From an uncultured Photobacterium sp. (lineage in GTDB: Bacteria > Pseudomonadota > Gammaproteobacteria > Enterobacterales > Vibrionaceae), in contig NZ_CANMZV010000001.1 of NCBI RefSeq assembly GCF_947502415.1, forward strand, positions 1 to 64,000: a stretch of 64,000 nucleotides of DNA, in the 5' to 3' direction. Below the pieces are notes generated by a model that saw only the letters and a list, made by a program, of their open reading frames with translations, searched no databases and was not told where the DNA came from. Below, piece after piece: positions 9,560-20,261 of this stretch. A program made the translations under genes and the position numbers. Numbering within the stretch: the first letter of the stretch is position 1; every line of letters begins with the position of its first letter.

Positions 9560-10741
9560 ATGAAGAAAGTCCTCAGCACTGTAGCTTTTTGTACCCTTGC
9601 TGCACTTGGTTCAGTTAATGCGCATGCTGCGATTGAAGAGGGTCAACTTACTATCTGGATCAACGGCGATAAAGGTTATAACGGCCTGGCTGAAGTAGGT
9701 AAGAAGTTTGAAGAAGACACAGGTGTAAAAGTTACAGTTGCTTTCCCCGATGGCCTGTCTGAGAAGTTTCCTCAGGTAGCGGCGGCGGGTGATGGTCCGG
9801 ATATTGTTTTCTGGGCGCACGACCGTTTCGGTGGTTATGCAAAAGCAGGTCTGCTTAAAGAGATTAAGCCATCTGCTGAGCTGAAAGACAAAATCATCGA
9901 TTTCACATGGGATGCAGTGACGTACGATGGTAAGTACATTGGCTACCCAGTGGCGGTTGAAGCACTTTCTCTGATTTATAACAAGGATCTTGTTCCTAAC
10001 CCACCGAAGAACTGGGAAGAGGTTGAAGCGCTGGATAAGTCGCTTCAGAAAGATGGCAAAAAAGCGATCATGTGGAACCTGAAAGAACCGTACTTTACAT
10101 GGCCGGTAATTTCAGCTGATGGTGGTTACGCATTCAAGTTCACAGTGAATGGTTACGATGTGAAAGATGTAGGTGTTAACAATGCGGGCTCGAAGCGCGG
10201 CATGAACTTCATTAAGTCACTGGTCGACAAAAAAGTGATCTCGCCAGATATGGACTACAGCATTTCTGAAGCTGAGTTCAACAAAGGTAACGTTGCAATG
10301 ACTATCAATGGCCCATGGTCTTGGGGCAACGTTGAGAAGTCAGGTATCAGTTACGGTGTAACAGTTCTGCCTAAGCTAAACGGTAGCGCATCTAAACCAT
10401 TTGTTGGTGTGCTGACTGCGGGTATCAGCTCTGCGTCACCTAACCAGGATCTGGCTGTTGAGTTCATCGAAAACTACCTATTGACAGACGAAGGTCTGGG
10501 TATGGTTAACGATGACAAGCCTCTTGGTGCTGTTGCGCTGAAATCATTCCAGAAGACGTTAGATAAAGATGCACGTATCGCTGCAACAATGGATAACGCG
10601 ATGAACGGCGAAATCATGCCTAACGTACCTCAGATGACTGCTTTCTGGTATGCAGAAGGCAACGCTATCAAGAACGTTGTAGACGGTCGTCAGGACATCA
10701 ACGGCGCGCTAGATGCAGCTGCAGGTCATATGCTTAAGTAA
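9560..10741 (+). CDS. malE: Maltose/maltodextrin-binding protein MalE
   Basis: A 393-residue periplasmic binding protein that delivers maltose/maltodextrins to MalFGK2. The signal peptide [17 protein letters not shown] ends at a good signal peptidase I site (NAHA-AIEEG). MalE blocks are present: [36 protein letters not shown] and MTINGPWSW. The ATG at 9560 is preferred to the ATG at 9551 because the AAGG ribosome site abuts the earlier codon. It heads malE-malF-malG and is separated from malF by a hairpin that probably lowers malF expression. Length is as in E. coli (396). Confidence 0.95.
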   Translation: MKKVLSTVAFCTLAALGSVNAHAAIEEGQLTIWINGDKGYNGLAEVGKKFEEDTGVKVTVAFPDGLSEKFPQVAAAGDGPDIVFWAHDRFGGYAKAGLLKEIKPSAELKDKIIDFTWDAVTYDGKYIGYPVAVEALSLIYNKDLVPNPPKNWEEVEALDKSLQKDGKKAIMWNLKEPYFTWPVISADGGYAFKFTVNGYDVKDVGVNNAGSKRGMNFIKSLVDKKVISPDMDYSISEAEFNKGNVAMTINGPWSWGNVEKSGISYGVTVLPKLNGSASKPFVGVLTAGISSASPNQDLAVEFIENYLLTDEGLGMVNDDKPLGAVALKSFQKTLDKDARIAATMDNAMNGEIMPNVPQMTAFWYAEGNAIKNVVDGRQDINGALDAAAGHMLK

Positions 10742-10749
10742 CTTTTTGC

Positions 10750-10775
10750 GGGGAGGGGTAACTCTCCCCATTTTT
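10750..10775 (+). terminator. malE-malF intercistronic hairpin (partial terminator)
   Basis: Stem GGGGAG / CTCCCC with an 8-base loop followed by ATTTTTG, in the 61-base gap between malE and malF. In enteric bacteria a structured malE-malF gap keeps binding protein in excess over membrane subunits; the same role is inferred here. Confidence 0.6.
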
Positions 10776-10802
10776 GTCATTTTTTGCTAGCAAGGAGCTG
10801 AG

Positions 10803-12377
10803 ATGCAGTCAGTTCAAGGTGCAGGACTTTTGGAATCGGAAAACGAAAGTCCTAAATTTAATTATCGTAAGTGGCTGAAGTGGTCACTGCTAGGCATGAT
10901 CGGTGTGGTTAACGGTTATGCTACCGTGTTGATGTATGCACAAGGCGAGATTGCCTTTGCGCTTCTTACCGTTGTTCTAACAGCACTTGCTCTTTTTATT
11001 TTCGGTAGTAACAAAACATACGCCCATCGATATATCTTCCCTGGTATTGCAGGGATGCTCATTTTCATTATCTTCCCATTGGTTTATACCGTAGGGCTTG
11101 CATTTACTAACTACAGTGCATCGAACCAGTTATCGCTTGAGCGGACGCAATCGGTATTGCATCAACGTACTTTCCAGTCTGGTGATAGCTATAAATTCGA
11201 CTTATATAAAGTCGACAATGGCCATCAACTGGTAATTAATGCAAATGGTGAATTGCTTGCTTCTGATGTTTTCGACATTGCAAACCCGTTTGCGGATCCG
11301 ATGAGCCTTCGTCAAGTTGACAGTATTCAAGGGCAGAAAGAGAAGATCAAAGCGATTGTTCAGAACCGTTCTAACTTAACAAAAGTTGAGTTGGTGATGC
11401 CGGATGGTGATCAAATCCGTATGAGTGGTCTGCGTAAGTTCGCTGCAGAATCACCGCTGTTTACTCTTCAGGGCGATGGTCTGACACTGGTTAACAATAA
11501 GACTCAGCAGCTATTTAAGCCAAATATGGAAATCGGTTATTACCAGCCGGTTGATGCTGATGGCAATTTTGTTGGTGAGCCAATTTCTCCGGGCTTTGTC
11601 GTGGGTGTGGGCACGGCGAACTTTGAACGAGTAATGACAGATGATGGCATTAAAGAACCATTCTTCGGTATCTTCATCTGGACCGTGGTATTTGCTTTCC
11701 TTGCCGTTGCTCTGACGCTGGCTGTCGGTATGGTACTGGCGTGCATTGTCCAGTGGGAACCACTGAAAGGCAGTGGTATCTACCGGGTGCTATTGATCCT
11801 TCCATATGCTGTTCCATCGTTTATTTCGATTCTGATTTTCAAAGGTTTGTTTAACCAGAGCTTTGGTGAAATCAACATGTTGCTGGATGGGATTTTCGGC
11901 ATCAAGCCGTCTTGGTTCTCTGATCCTGTGATGGCAAGAATCATGGTTGTATTGGTAAATACCTGGCTTGGTTTCCCATACATGATGATTCTGTGTATGG
12001 GCCTTCTGAAGTCGATTCCGGAAGACTTATACGAAGCTTCTGCAATTGATGGTGCCGGTCCGATTCAGAATTTCATGACGATCACGCTGCCAATGCTGAT
12101 TAAACCGCTAACGCCGCTATTGATTGCAAGTTTCGCCTTTAACTTCAACAACTTTGTAATGATTCAGCTACTGACTGCGGGTGGTCCTAACATGGTGGGG
12201 ACGTCTGAGCCTGCTGGTTACACTGACTTGCTAGTAAGTTACACCTACCGTATCGCATTCGAGGGTGGCGGTGGTCAGGACTTCGGCCTGGCGGGTGCTA
12301 TCGCAACCATTATCTTCTTGTTGGTTGGTGGTATGGCGCTACTTAACCTGAAATTCACTAAGCTATCACAGGACTAA
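10803..12377 (+). CDS. malF: Maltose ABC transporter permease MalF
   Basis: A 524-residue integral membrane permease. Two or three N-terminal membrane segments ([51 protein letters not shown]) precede the large periplasmic P2 loop (about residues 95-280) that contacts MalE. The binding-protein-dependent permease core follows, with the EAA loop [14 protein letters not shown] that docks MalK. AAGGAG precedes the ATG. It is co-transcribed with malG 11 bases downstream. Length is similar to E. coli MalF (514). Confidence 0.95.
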   Translation: MQSVQGAGLLESENESPKFNYRKWLKWSLLGMIGVVNGYATVLMYAQGEIAFALLTVVLTALALFIFGSNKTYAHRYIFPGIAGMLIFIIFPLVYTVGLAFTNYSASNQLSLERTQSVLHQRTFQSGDSYKFDLYKVDNGHQLVINANGELLASDVFDIANPFADPMSLRQVDSIQGQKEKIKAIVQNRSNLTKVELVMPDGDQIRMSGLRKFAAESPLFTLQGDGLTLVNNKTQQLFKPNMEIGYYQPVDADGNFVGEPISPGFVVGVGTANFERVMTDDGIKEPFFGIFIWTVVFAFLAVALTLAVGMVLACIVQWEPLKGSGIYRVLLILPYAVPSFISILIFKGLFNQSFGEINMLLDGIFGIKPSWFSDPVMARIMVVLVNTWLGFPYMMILCMGLLKSIPEDLYEASAIDGAGPIQNFMTITLPMLIKPLTPLLIASFAFNFNNFVMIQLLTAGGPNMVGTSEPAGYTDLLVSYTYRIAFEGGGGQDFGLAGAIATIIFLLVGGMALLNLKFTKLSQD

Positions 12378-12388
12378 GGAGAGACGTC

Positions 12389-13279
12389 ATGCCAATGGTT
12401 CAATCTAAGTCATTAAAATACCGAGTATGGGCGACGCACATCGGATTGTGTTTGTTTCTTGCGGCAACCATCTTCCCATTGTTGATGATTATTGCTATCT
12501 CACTGCGTGAAGGTAACTTTGCCGGTGGTGAGCTTATCCCGAGCAACCCAACACTCGATCACTGGCGATTAGCCCTTGGATTCGCGGTCACAAATGATGA
12601 CGGTAGTGTAACACCGCCTCCATTCCCTGTGCTGTTATGGCTGTGGAATACAGTGAAGGTTGCTGGAATCACATCGATTATTATCGTTGCGCTTTCAACA
12701 ACCAGTGCTTATGCGTTTGCACGCCTTCGCTTTAAGGGTAAGAGCACAATCCTGAAAGGGATGATGATTTTCCAGATGTTCCCGGCGGTACTTGCACTGG
12801 TAGCCTTGTACGCTTTGTTCGACCGTCTTGGTCAGTACATTCCGTTCCTTGGCCTGAATACTCACGGTGGTCTGATTTTCTCTTATCTGGGGGGTATTGC
12901 TCTTCACGTATGGACCATCAAGGGGTATTTCGAAACAATTGATGGATCACTGGAAGAAGCGGCTGCGCTTGACGGCGCGACACCATGGCAGGCATTCCGT
13001 CTGGTTCTGCTTCCGTTGTCGGTGCCAATTCTGGCAGTTGTTTTCATCCTGTCATTTATCGGCGTAGTAACAGAGGTTCCGGTAGCATCACTACTATTAA
13101 CCGATGTGAATAACTACACATTGGCAGTAGGTATGCAGCAATACCTCTATCCTCAGAACTACCTGTGGGGTGATTTTGCGGCTGCAGCAGTACTATCGGC
13201 AATTCCAATTACTTCCGTATTCCTGTTGGCTCAGAAATTCCTGGTTGGCGGTCTGACGGCTGGTGGTGTGAAGGGTTAA
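12389..13279 (+). CDS. malG: Maltose ABC transporter permease MalG
   Basis: A 296-residue second permease of MalFGK2 with six predicted membrane segments and the EAA motif [15 protein letters not shown] for MalK contact. It is the same length as E. coli MalG (296). AAGGAGAG precedes the ATG, which lies 11 bases after the malF stop. It is the last gene of the malEFG unit and is followed by a terminator. Confidence 0.95.
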   Translation: MPMVQSKSLKYRVWATHIGLCLFLAATIFPLLMIIAISLREGNFAGGELIPSNPTLDHWRLALGFAVTNDDGSVTPPPFPVLLWLWNTVKVAGITSIIIVALSTTSAYAFARLRFKGKSTILKGMMIFQMFPAVLALVALYALFDRLGQYIPFLGLNTHGGLIFSYLGGIALHVWTIKGYFETIDGSLEEAAALDGATPWQAFRLVLLPLSVPILAVVFILSFIGVVTEVPVASLLLTDVNNYTLAVGMQQYLYPQNYLWGDFAAAAVLSAIPITSVFLLAQKFLVGGLTAGGVKG

Positions 13280-13297
13280 TTTTATCTCTCGCGACAT

Positions 13298-13329
13298 AAA
13301 GGGCTTGCTATTTAGCAAGCCTTTTTTTT
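13298..13329 (+). terminator. malEFG operon terminator
   Basis: Stem GCTTGCTA / TAGCAAGC extended by AAAGG/CCTTT, followed by eight T. Confidence 0.8.
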
Positions 13330-13795
13330 ACACAAAATAGTAGCTAAAGTTTATTAAACAAGAAGTAATAAATAGGTTGTAGATATATCAGTAAGTTGAA
13401 TTCCAATAGCATGGCAGGCATTGACCACTATTTTTGTTGTTGCCTGTAAGTGATAAGAAACTCTATTAATAGGACTAACATTTTGTGCTGAATAGGGGCA
13501 GTGATGAGTGAAAACTTGCAGCTTGAAGTATGAAAGAATCGCTAGTTGACGGTTTTTTTTGTTTAAAACCGTCATTATGACTGCTAATATAATTCCTATA
13601 AGACATGAGATTAGAAAAGCAATAATAAGGCTCACTTCACTTATGGTGAGCTACTCCTGAGTACAGGGCTTAGCACTGGTTTGGCCGCCGATCTGTTAAG
13701 ATAACCTGTATTTAAAATTTAATTGGCGTTGCTGCATAGCTGGCTTACTCTTCAGCTGGAAACAGAGTGAAGGTAGGTTTAATTGGTAACCAAAA
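13330..13795. other. Non-coding gap between malG and the GGDEF gene
   Basis: About 470 bases without a convincing gene. A 93-codon minus-strand frame (13354-13635) with a hydrophobic N-terminus exists but has no ribosome site or family resemblance that I can see. The last ~150 bases lead into a strong orphan terminator (13796-13823) and could belong to a small RNA. Confidence 0.4.
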
Positions 13796-13823
13796 CCCGA
13801 TGATTTCATCGGGTTTTTTGTAT
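13796..13823 (+). terminator. Orphan Rho-independent terminator
   Basis: Stem AACCCGATGA / TCATCGGGTT with a 2-base gap followed by TTTT. No plus-strand gene ends here. On the minus strand it lies 40 bases past the GGDEF gene stop and could serve that gene, because the A-run before the stem makes it bidirectional. Confidence 0.6.
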
Positions 13824-13865
13824 TTATAGCAAACGGAATAATACCAAACTGAATACCGATCTGGC

Positions 13866-15110
13866 TTATGCACGGATGACTTGGTTTTTTCCTGCTTCTT
13901 TGGCTTTGTATAGCGCGACATCTGCAGCTTTGAGAACATTGGCCGGCTTGTGGTCTGGGAAGCTGTCGGCGACACCGATACTCACAGTTATCTTGACTGT
14001 TTTTTCTGTTGACTCATCCTTACGTTGTTCAATGTCTTTTTTATTGCTTTTCGGACGTGAACTGTACTGGCGGACACGCATTTCATAGTTGGCGACAGCT
14101 TCTCGGAATTGTTCAAGGTACTCAAGACAGTGGTTACAGTCCTTGCCTTTGAATAAGATCGTAAATTCTTCGCCACCATAGCGGAATACTTCAGCACCGC
14201 CTTTTATCTCCCGCATGAATTTAGCGATAACCCTTAGTACGTCGTCGCCTGTTTTATGTCCGTAGGTATCGTTGAATTTCTTGAAATGATCGATGTCTAG
14301 CATGGCTAGGGTATAGGTTTTTCCAAGGTATTTAAGTTCGGTTTCAAGTGCACGACGACCAGGTATTCCTGTTAATTGATCAACATAAGCGAGTTCGTGA
14401 CTACAAGTGATGATATTGAGCAACAGTAAGATAGCTGCGACGGAGAAAGCTGCGCTCGATATAAAGGTCTGTTGGAATACTGAAAATGTGATCCCGGCAA
14501 AGAGTAGGCTGATAAAAATAGCCTGGTCATACCCTTGGTTTCGCTTGAGTATGGTAGACGCACACGCAAAACCAATAGCTAAATAGAGCAAAATTAGTAA
14601 TACCGGCATAGGTGAAAAGCCTGGGATGGCATAGAGATAGCTTTCCCAGAGAGGGCTTAGATCCCTGTCGGAGAAATGATTCGCGACTAGGACTCCCCAG
14701 GCAATCTGTAATAACAAGAATATAAAGTAGCCGCTGCCAAAACGAGAAAATAGCCGGCGTTCCGGCAGTATATGTACCAGAAGCAGGTTAAGGGGGAGGA
14801 GTGTAGCCAGCATTACATAGATAATATGGGTTTCGTTGTTGGCAAGCGGTGACTGAAGTCGAGTTTGTATAATGTAGAAAGTGATTAGCATCAGCAGGGC
14901 AGTTAGATCTGTTTTACCTTGGTTGAAAGGCTGGCTAAGCAGGATAACAAGGCCAAGCAACACATACGGCAGAATCAGCAACAGCTCCCGATAAGGCGCA
15001 AATGTAGTTACAGCCGATTCTAACGAAAATGTCATCAGAACAGCCAGTAGCAAAGGTAACCCAAAGCGCACTCCTGCGCTTCTGAATATTGCAAAAGAAA
15101 CTTGTGGCAT
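13866..15110 (-). CDS. Membrane-bound diguanylate cyclase (GGDEF)
   Basis: A 414-residue protein predicted to make cyclic di-GMP from two GTP. The first ~240 residues form about eight hydrophobic membrane segments. The GGDEF domain follows, beginning at ELAYVDQLTGIPGRR, with a DIDHFKKFNDTYGH metal/substrate block and an active-site GGEEF at residues 312-316. A ~25-residue charged insertion (KSNKKDIEQRKDESTEKT) lies inside the domain before the VTISVGVA strand. No RxxD inhibitory site is obvious. It stands alone, probably with its own promoter. Confidence 0.9.
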   Translation of the reverse strand: MPQVSFAIFRSAGVRFGLPLLLAVLMTFSLESAVTTFAPYRELLLILPYVLLGLVILLSQPFNQGKTDLTALLMLITFYIIQTRLQSPLANNETHIIYVMLATLLPLNLLLVHILPERRLFSRFGSGYFIFLLLQIAWGVLVANHFSDRDLSPLWESYLYAIPGFSPMPVLLILLYLAIGFACASTILKRNQGYDQAIFISLLFAGITFSVFQQTFISSAAFSVAAILLLLNIITCSHELAYVDQLTGIPGRRALETELKYLGKTYTLAMLDIDHFKKFNDTYGHKTGDDVLRVIAKFMREIKGGAEVFRYGGEEFTILFKGKDCNHCLEYLEQFREAVANYEMRVRQYSSRPKSNKKDIEQRKDESTEKTVKITVSIGVADSFPDHKPANVLKAADVALYKAKEAGKNQVIRA

Positions 15111-15272
15111 TACAACTTATTTCCCAATCAAGGGCTTATTATCAGATATTTGGTACAGGAGCTTCAATTTAAACAGCGAATAAAAATGATAGGTCTGTTT
15201 AATATGAAGGTGTTCTGCAACGAAAGGGAGTGATCCGCTACTCCCTTATTTATATATTGTTCCTTATTCTAA

Positions 15273-15830
15273 TTATTTGATAAGGAAAGGAAATAATTTT
15301 TTTATTTCTTCTTGTGTCAAACTCTCTACACATTCAATGTTCCGTTCCGGAATTCCATCCGGATCAGGATAATGTTTTAGTACCTTCTCCATGCTGGCTT
15401 CACGGATAAGGTGAAAGATGGGAAACGGTGAACGGTTAGTAAGATTTTCCGCATCATCTGGAACTGTGTCATAGAAGCAATAGTTTGGGTGGAAGCTGGC
15501 TACTTGGTAGATACCTTTTTTTCCTGTTTGTATGACCAATGCATCAATTAGATTCAGGAACTGGTTATAATCATCAAACTCGGCAAAGAGGCCAGGTGTT
15601 ACAACAAGGGTTGTTTCTAGCTCTTCAACGGGGGTTTGATCGAGTTCCAATAGTTGTTGATAGATATCTTCAAGCAATAGTTCTTCGCTTGTTGCTTCGC
15701 TTACGTGGATTTTAATCTGTTTGTTGCGGTTTGGTTTAGCGGCAAACGGGCATAAGTTGAGCCCGATAACGACATTTTCAAGCCATTGTTCGATTTGTTG
15801 GTGAATATATGAAGTTTGTTGCGCTGACAT
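15273..15830 (-). CDS. DUF1415 family protein
   Basis: A 185-residue soluble protein of the DUF1415 family, common in gammaproteobacteria and of unknown biochemical function. Recognisable conserved blocks are IGLNLCPFA near residue 23, ASFHPNYCFYDT in the middle and NRSPFPIFHLIRE afterwards. No signal peptide is seen. It lies between a GGDEF gene and rnb without close linkage to either. Confidence 0.75.
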   Translation of the reverse strand: MSAQQTSYIHQQIEQWLENVVIGLNLCPFAAKPNRNKQIKIHVSEATSEELLLEDIYQQLLELDQTPVEELETTLVVTPGLFAEFDDYNQFLNLIDALVIQTGKKGIYQVASFHPNYCFYDTVPDDAENLTNRSPFPIFHLIREASMEKVLKHYPDPDGIPERNIECVESLTQEEIKKLFPFLIK

Positions 15831-15897
15831 TGCTGACTCTTCGTTTTTATTGAATGATTTTGACTTAAGAGTAACAGTCAGATTGAAAGTCGGGATG

Positions 15898-15928
15898 TAA
15901 AAAAAGGGCCAGTTTTCACTAGCCCTTG
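15898..15928 (-). terminator. rnb terminator
   Basis: Stem AAGGGCTAGT / ACTGGCCCTT with a 7-base loop and one G-T pair; on the minus strand it ends in a T-run just beyond the RNase II stop. Confidence 0.7.
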
Positions 15929-15954
15929 ATTGATAGCATTTATAGAAGAAGCAA

Positions 15955-17952
15955 TTAAGCTTGTTCTTCAGTCGCTTGAGTTTCAGCTACAGGTGCAGGG
16001 AATTCTTTAACTGGCTTTGCGACCAGCTGGCGTGTACCTGCGCGAACTTCAGCAAGTTTGACTTCGAAAGTGTCACCTAACTGATATTCCTTGACCTTGT
16101 CGATGTTGATGATCCCAAGATCAGCGTTACATTCGATACGCTGTTTGTTTTCCAGGATCAGCGCGCCAGGAATGAAGGCTGCCGCACCATTTTCCAGCAG
16201 ACGAACACGCATGCCGGCACGGTTGATGTCGAACACTTCCGCAGTGAAGGTGCTTTCTTGCTTAACTGCATCTTTCAGTAGGCGAACGTATAGCCAATCA
16301 GCAACATCACGCTCGGCCATACGATGATGGCGGCGGTGGTTGGCAATTTCTTCACCAACAGTATCATCCGGTTTCTGGCTTGGTTCGTTACCGCTGATGA
16401 CAGCCTTAAGCAAGCGGTGGTTGATCATATCACCGTACTTACGGATTGGTGATGTCCAAGTTGCGTAGACATCAAGGCCCATCGCGTAGTGGGGGGCTGG
16501 TGCATTGCCTACTTCGCTGTATGCCTGGAATTTACGTAGACGGTTATCCAGATAAGTTGTTTCCTGGTTGTTCAACCAGCGACGCAATGCACTGAAACCT
16601 TCCAGAGAGGTCAGTTCTTCTTTCTCAAACGGCGCTTCGGCGTTGGTCAGGAAGTCCATTGCGGTATCCAGTTTCTCAGGATTGAAACCGTTATGGTAGT
16701 TAAATACACCGGTACCAAACTTTTCTTGCAGGATACGACCGGCACAGATATTTGCTGTGATCATTGCTTCTTCGATCATACGATTCGCTGTACGGCGAGG
16801 GTCTGTATGAATAGCAATAACGTCGTTGTCTTCGCTTAGTTCGAAACGGTAGTCAGGACGGTCAGGGAATACGACTGCATTATTTGCACGCCAGTTGCTG
16901 CGGGCATTGGCGAAACCGTGTAGCGCTTTAACTTGCTCTGCAATTACGTCATTCGGTGTCCAGTTTTCACTATTACCGTGCTCAAGCAGATCCGAAACGT
17001 GGTTATAAGCAAGACGGCCTTGCGATTTAATCCATGCTGCGAAGAAGTGGATGTCATCTTGGATCACACCTTCTTGATCTACAGTCACACGACAGCAGAT
17101 AGCCGGACGTTTTTCATTTTCCATCAGTGAGCAAAGTTCATCACTTAGCTCACGTGGCAGCATCGGAATATTTCGACCTGGCAGGTAGATGGTGAAACCA
17201 CGCTGGCGTGCTTCATCATCCATTTTATCGCCAACGGAAATGTATGATGTTGGATCCGCAATTGCGATAGTGATCTCAAAGCTGCCGTCATCTTTTTTCA
17301 CGGTATAAAGTGCATCATCCATATCTTTGGTTGATTCACTATCAATAGTGATGAACGGTAGATCAGTAAGGTCTTGGCGTTCAAGGCCTTCATCCAGCAT
17401 ATTCCAGCTATCTTGCGGAGCAGGTTCTGCATTTGGTAGTTCATGACGGGCCAGAGTTACCCACCATGGTGCAATCTTGTCATTGCTGTCTGTGATCTTT
17501 TCTTTGATTTCACAGAAGAATGTTTTGTTGTCGCCTACTAGCGGATGGCGAGTCATGTTCGCAACTACCCAGTCACCTTCTTTAAGAAGTTCTGGGTTGA
17601 GGCCTTTTACGGCGCGCGCTTTGATTGCGTCTTTTAATTGCGGATGATCAGGTACAACGTGCAGACGATCGCGAATAAGCTTTACGCGACCGATAAAGCG
17701 GTTAATGAACTGTTCGACCAGTTCTTGAGGCTCTGCGACTTCACGCTCTTTTTCAGTACGAATAACAGCAACAACACGGTCACCGTGCATTACGTTTTTC
17801 ATATAGTTAGGTGGGATGAAGACACTTTCTTTATTGTCTGTTTCCAGAAAACCAAAGCCACGGTCTGTTGCTTTGATATTACCTTCCTTTTTTGGAAGTG
17901 TTTCCTGAATTTGTTTTTTTAGCTGTGCTAGTAATGGATTATCTTGAAACAT
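15955..17952 (-). CDS. rnb: Exoribonuclease II
   Basis: A 665-residue 3'-5' processive exoribonuclease. The N-terminus [15 protein letters not shown] matches E. coli RNase II almost exactly, so complement 17952 is the start rather than an in-frame codon 30 bases upstream. Order: cold-shock-like RNA-binding domains ([19 protein letters not shown]), the RNB catalytic domain with the Asp cluster ([17 protein letters not shown]) and [14 protein letters not shown], then a C-terminal S1 domain. It is slightly longer than E. coli (644) with an acidic Ala/Glu/Thr tail. It acts in mRNA decay and is transcribed alone. Confidence 0.95.
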   Translation of the reverse strand: MFQDNPLLAQLKKQIQETLPKKEGNIKATDRGFGFLETDNKESVFIPPNYMKNVMHGDRVVAVIRTEKEREVAEPQELVEQFINRFIGRVKLIRDRLHVVPDHPQLKDAIKARAVKGLNPELLKEGDWVVANMTRHPLVGDNKTFFCEIKEKITDSNDKIAPWWVTLARHELPNAEPAPQDSWNMLDEGLERQDLTDLPFITIDSESTKDMDDALYTVKKDDGSFEITIAIADPTSYISVGDKMDDEARQRGFTIYLPGRNIPMLPRELSDELCSLMENEKRPAICCRVTVDQEGVIQDDIHFFAAWIKSQGRLAYNHVSDLLEHGNSENWTPNDVIAEQVKALHGFANARSNWRANNAVVFPDRPDYRFELSEDNDVIAIHTDPRRTANRMIEEAMITANICAGRILQEKFGTGVFNYHNGFNPEKLDTAMDFLTNAEAPFEKEELTSLEGFSALRRWLNNQETTYLDNRLRKFQAYSEVGNAPAPHYAMGLDVYATWTSPIRKYGDMINHRLLKAVISGNEPSQKPDDTVGEEIANHRRHHRMAERDVADWLYVRLLKDAVKQESTFTAEVFDINRAGMRVRLLENGAAAFIPGALILENKQRIECNADLGIINIDKVKEYQLGDTFEVKLAEVRAGTRQLVAKPVKEFPAPVAETQATEEQA

Positions 17953-18348
17953 TATGCCCGGTCTCAGATTGTGAACGGACACACTATAAGGCCTTCATGC
18001 ATTAAAACCAAGTTCTATACCTACGTGAATACAACTCATTGTCGTTCAATTAGCCCTTGTTACTGTTGAATTTGTTGCTTTTATATGAACCTGTAATGCG
18101 TTTAAGTTCATGCTTTATTTGAGATAGGTATCAATAAGGTGTTGATACCTAATGTGAATATTTTTTCTAGGTATGAAAATGAAATATCGAGATGTTTACA
18201 TTTTTCGCGCTATTTTGGACGCAGGGGGTCACATTCTGGATTATTACTGCTACTAAACTGTCTTCTTTCTGGTAAACAAGATATTTAGTACGAATAAAAA
18301 AGATATGTTTAAGTACTTACATAATGCTCGGTTGGTTGGGGGCGTAAT
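17953..18348. other. Divergent intergenic region rnb / GAF-GGDEF
   Basis: About 400 bases with the promoters of the two divergent genes. It is AT-rich with T-runs. I see no convincing specific binding site or RNA structure. Confidence 0.5.
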
Positions 18349-20049
18349 ATGGATGTCAGTCTGAAATTAGAGTTAAGTCATTTGGTGGACTTGTTGGCTC
18401 GCCAGTCAAGTCTGGAACGCTGGTGTTATTCTCTGTTATCAAGTTTTAGTAAGGAGCTCAAGTTAACCAATATAACCCTGATGGTTGAAAAGAATTATGA
18501 GCCGAGGGTAATTTCCAGCTGGATTGATGATCAATTCCGGTATTTCAGTACGCCTTTAACACTGAAAGATTATAACGATGTACCTGTCGGTATGTTGCAA
18601 CAGGCCAGGCAAACCGGCCAGTACGTACGGACATCCGTAGACCGGACAAGCAGGGTGTTCGGGCCAAAGGTAGACGACGGTAAAAATTCTTGCTGTCGGT
18701 TGTTATTACCAATCAAGACACATAATGGTAATGTCGGCTTTATTTATGCGGAAACAACGGAGCCTAATTACTTCGAAGCCAATTTTGAGCATATAGAGAG
18801 TTTATTGTATTCAATTGCCTCTGATATTAGCGCCCGGGTTTTAAGGCAAGAGGTGATTGATAACTATCTCACACGCAGAAGTGTTGAGGCTGAACTTGAA
18901 ATCCGCAATTACTCGATCAATGAGTATCTGGCCTTACTGAGAAATCTTCATGAAGTAACGCTGAGCTTATCAAAAGTCTCTAGTCTTGATCTGTTATATC
19001 GTACTGCGGTTGATTTGGGGCGAAGCCATTTGGGAATTGACAGGATGGCATTATTTTTGACTGACTTTAATAAAAATGAGTTGCAGGGAACTTATGGTAC
19101 CGATCCTGATGGTAACTTGGTGTTGCGAAGTGACTTTACCAGTGCAATCCCTGATCATCCGATAGTCAATGAAGCCTTGAGCCATAAAGATCACGTTGTT
19201 GTAAAAGAGAATGTGCCACTTTACTTTGGGGTCAAGCAGGTAGGAACCGGATGGAATGCGATGATTGCCATGTGGAATGGCAATGAATGTATTGGCTGGC
19301 TGGCAGCTGATAACCTGATTAACCAGCGTACGTTGACTGAACATCAAAAAGAGATCCTGAAATTATTCGGTGCGGCTTTGGGGCAGCAAATAGTGATCAG
19401 GCGTAAGCATGTTCAGCTGAGCGAGTTAAATGCCGAGTTGGAGGTGCGGGTATTGAAACGTACGCATCAGCTAGAGGCAACTAACCGGGCCCTTGCTGAA
19501 GCTAACCAGCAACTAGAACTTTTATCTATGCAAGATGGGTTGACGGGAGTTGCGAATCGTCGTTTTTTTGACCAGACATTAGATCGCTATTGGAAGTTGG
19601 CTCAGAAAACTGAAGAGCCACTCAGTTTGATCATGATTGATGTCGATTATTTTAAAATATTTAATGATACCTACGGGCATCAGGAAGGTGACAATTGCCT
19701 TATAAAAATAGCTACTTCATTGGACGAAATAGTCAAACCATACCAAAAGTCAATATTTACCCGTTATGGCGGCGAAGAGTTTGCCTGCTTATTACCTAGT
19801 GTTGATGCTAAGACAACACAGAGTATTGCTGCAAAGATGCGGATTTGTATAAACCAGCTGGCTTTAACAAATGAATTGGTTGATGACGGCAAGGTTACAA
19901 TCAGCTTGGGCATGCATACAATAACGCCGACAGCTGGGACTATGCTTGAGGAGTTGATTGAAGGGGCTGATAGGGCTTTGTATCTTGCGAAGGAATGGGG
20001 AAGAAACCAGTATCACCAATGGAGTGATTTAGTGTGCGATATAAAGTAA
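18349..20049 (+). CDS. Soluble GAF-domain diguanylate cyclase
   Basis: A 566-residue cytoplasmic signalling protein without membrane segments. An N-terminal GAF-like region (about 20-170) and a second GAF-like sensory region (about 195-350) are followed by a coiled-coil linker (LNAELEVRVLKRTHQLEATN). A GGDEF domain then starts at LSMQDGLTGVANRRFF, with GGEEF at 474-478 and the IDVDYFKIFNDTYGHQEGD block, so it should be an active cyclic di-GMP synthase. Ligand unknown. It is monocistronic and lies upstream of deaD. Confidence 0.9.
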   Translation: MDVSLKLELSHLVDLLARQSSLERWCYSLLSSFSKELKLTNITLMVEKNYEPRVISSWIDDQFRYFSTPLTLKDYNDVPVGMLQQARQTGQYVRTSVDRTSRVFGPKVDDGKNSCCRLLLPIKTHNGNVGFIYAETTEPNYFEANFEHIESLLYSIASDISARVLRQEVIDNYLTRRSVEAELEIRNYSINEYLALLRNLHEVTLSLSKVSSLDLLYRTAVDLGRSHLGIDRMALFLTDFNKNELQGTYGTDPDGNLVLRSDFTSAIPDHPIVNEALSHKDHVVVKENVPLYFGVKQVGTGWNAMIAMWNGNECIGWLAADNLINQRTLTEHQKEILKLFGAALGQQIVIRRKHVQLSELNAELEVRVLKRTHQLEATNRALAEANQQLELLSMQDGLTGVANRRFFDQTLDRYWKLAQKTEEPLSLIMIDVDYFKIFNDTYGHQEGDNCLIKIATSLDEIVKPYQKSIFTRYGGEEFACLLPSVDAKTTQSIAAKMRICINQLALTNELVDDGKVTISLGMHTITPTAGTMLEELIEGADRALYLAKEWGRNQYHQWSDLVCDIK

Positions 20050-20261
20050 TGTGCAGCATGTTTATCAGGTAAGCTTATTGTTCAATAAATAGATATTTCA
20101 AACTTATTTTGTGACAACGCTCAATTTTTTCTGGCATTTTATCGAGTAATGGCGCACAATGCGCGCCTCATATCTTCGAGGCCCATGCTTGTGGTTGCTG
20201 TTGCAGAACCGATTAAAGCCAAAGGGGCCCGTTTTACGTTAGATTATATATTGGGATCCCA
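20050..20261 (+). promoter_or_regulatory. Leader region of deaD
   Basis: A 212-base gap with short self-complementary stretches (GCGCACAATGCGC and CCTCATATCTTCGAGG) that could form a structured 5' leader, as reported for cold-inducible deaD/csdA in other bacteria. The transcription start is not known, so the leader extent is inferred. Confidence 0.35.

Noticed and set aside
13354..13635. 93-codon minus-strand ORF with hydrophobic N-terminus
   Set aside because: Not supported by a ribosome site or recognisable similarity; its C-terminal half looks random.
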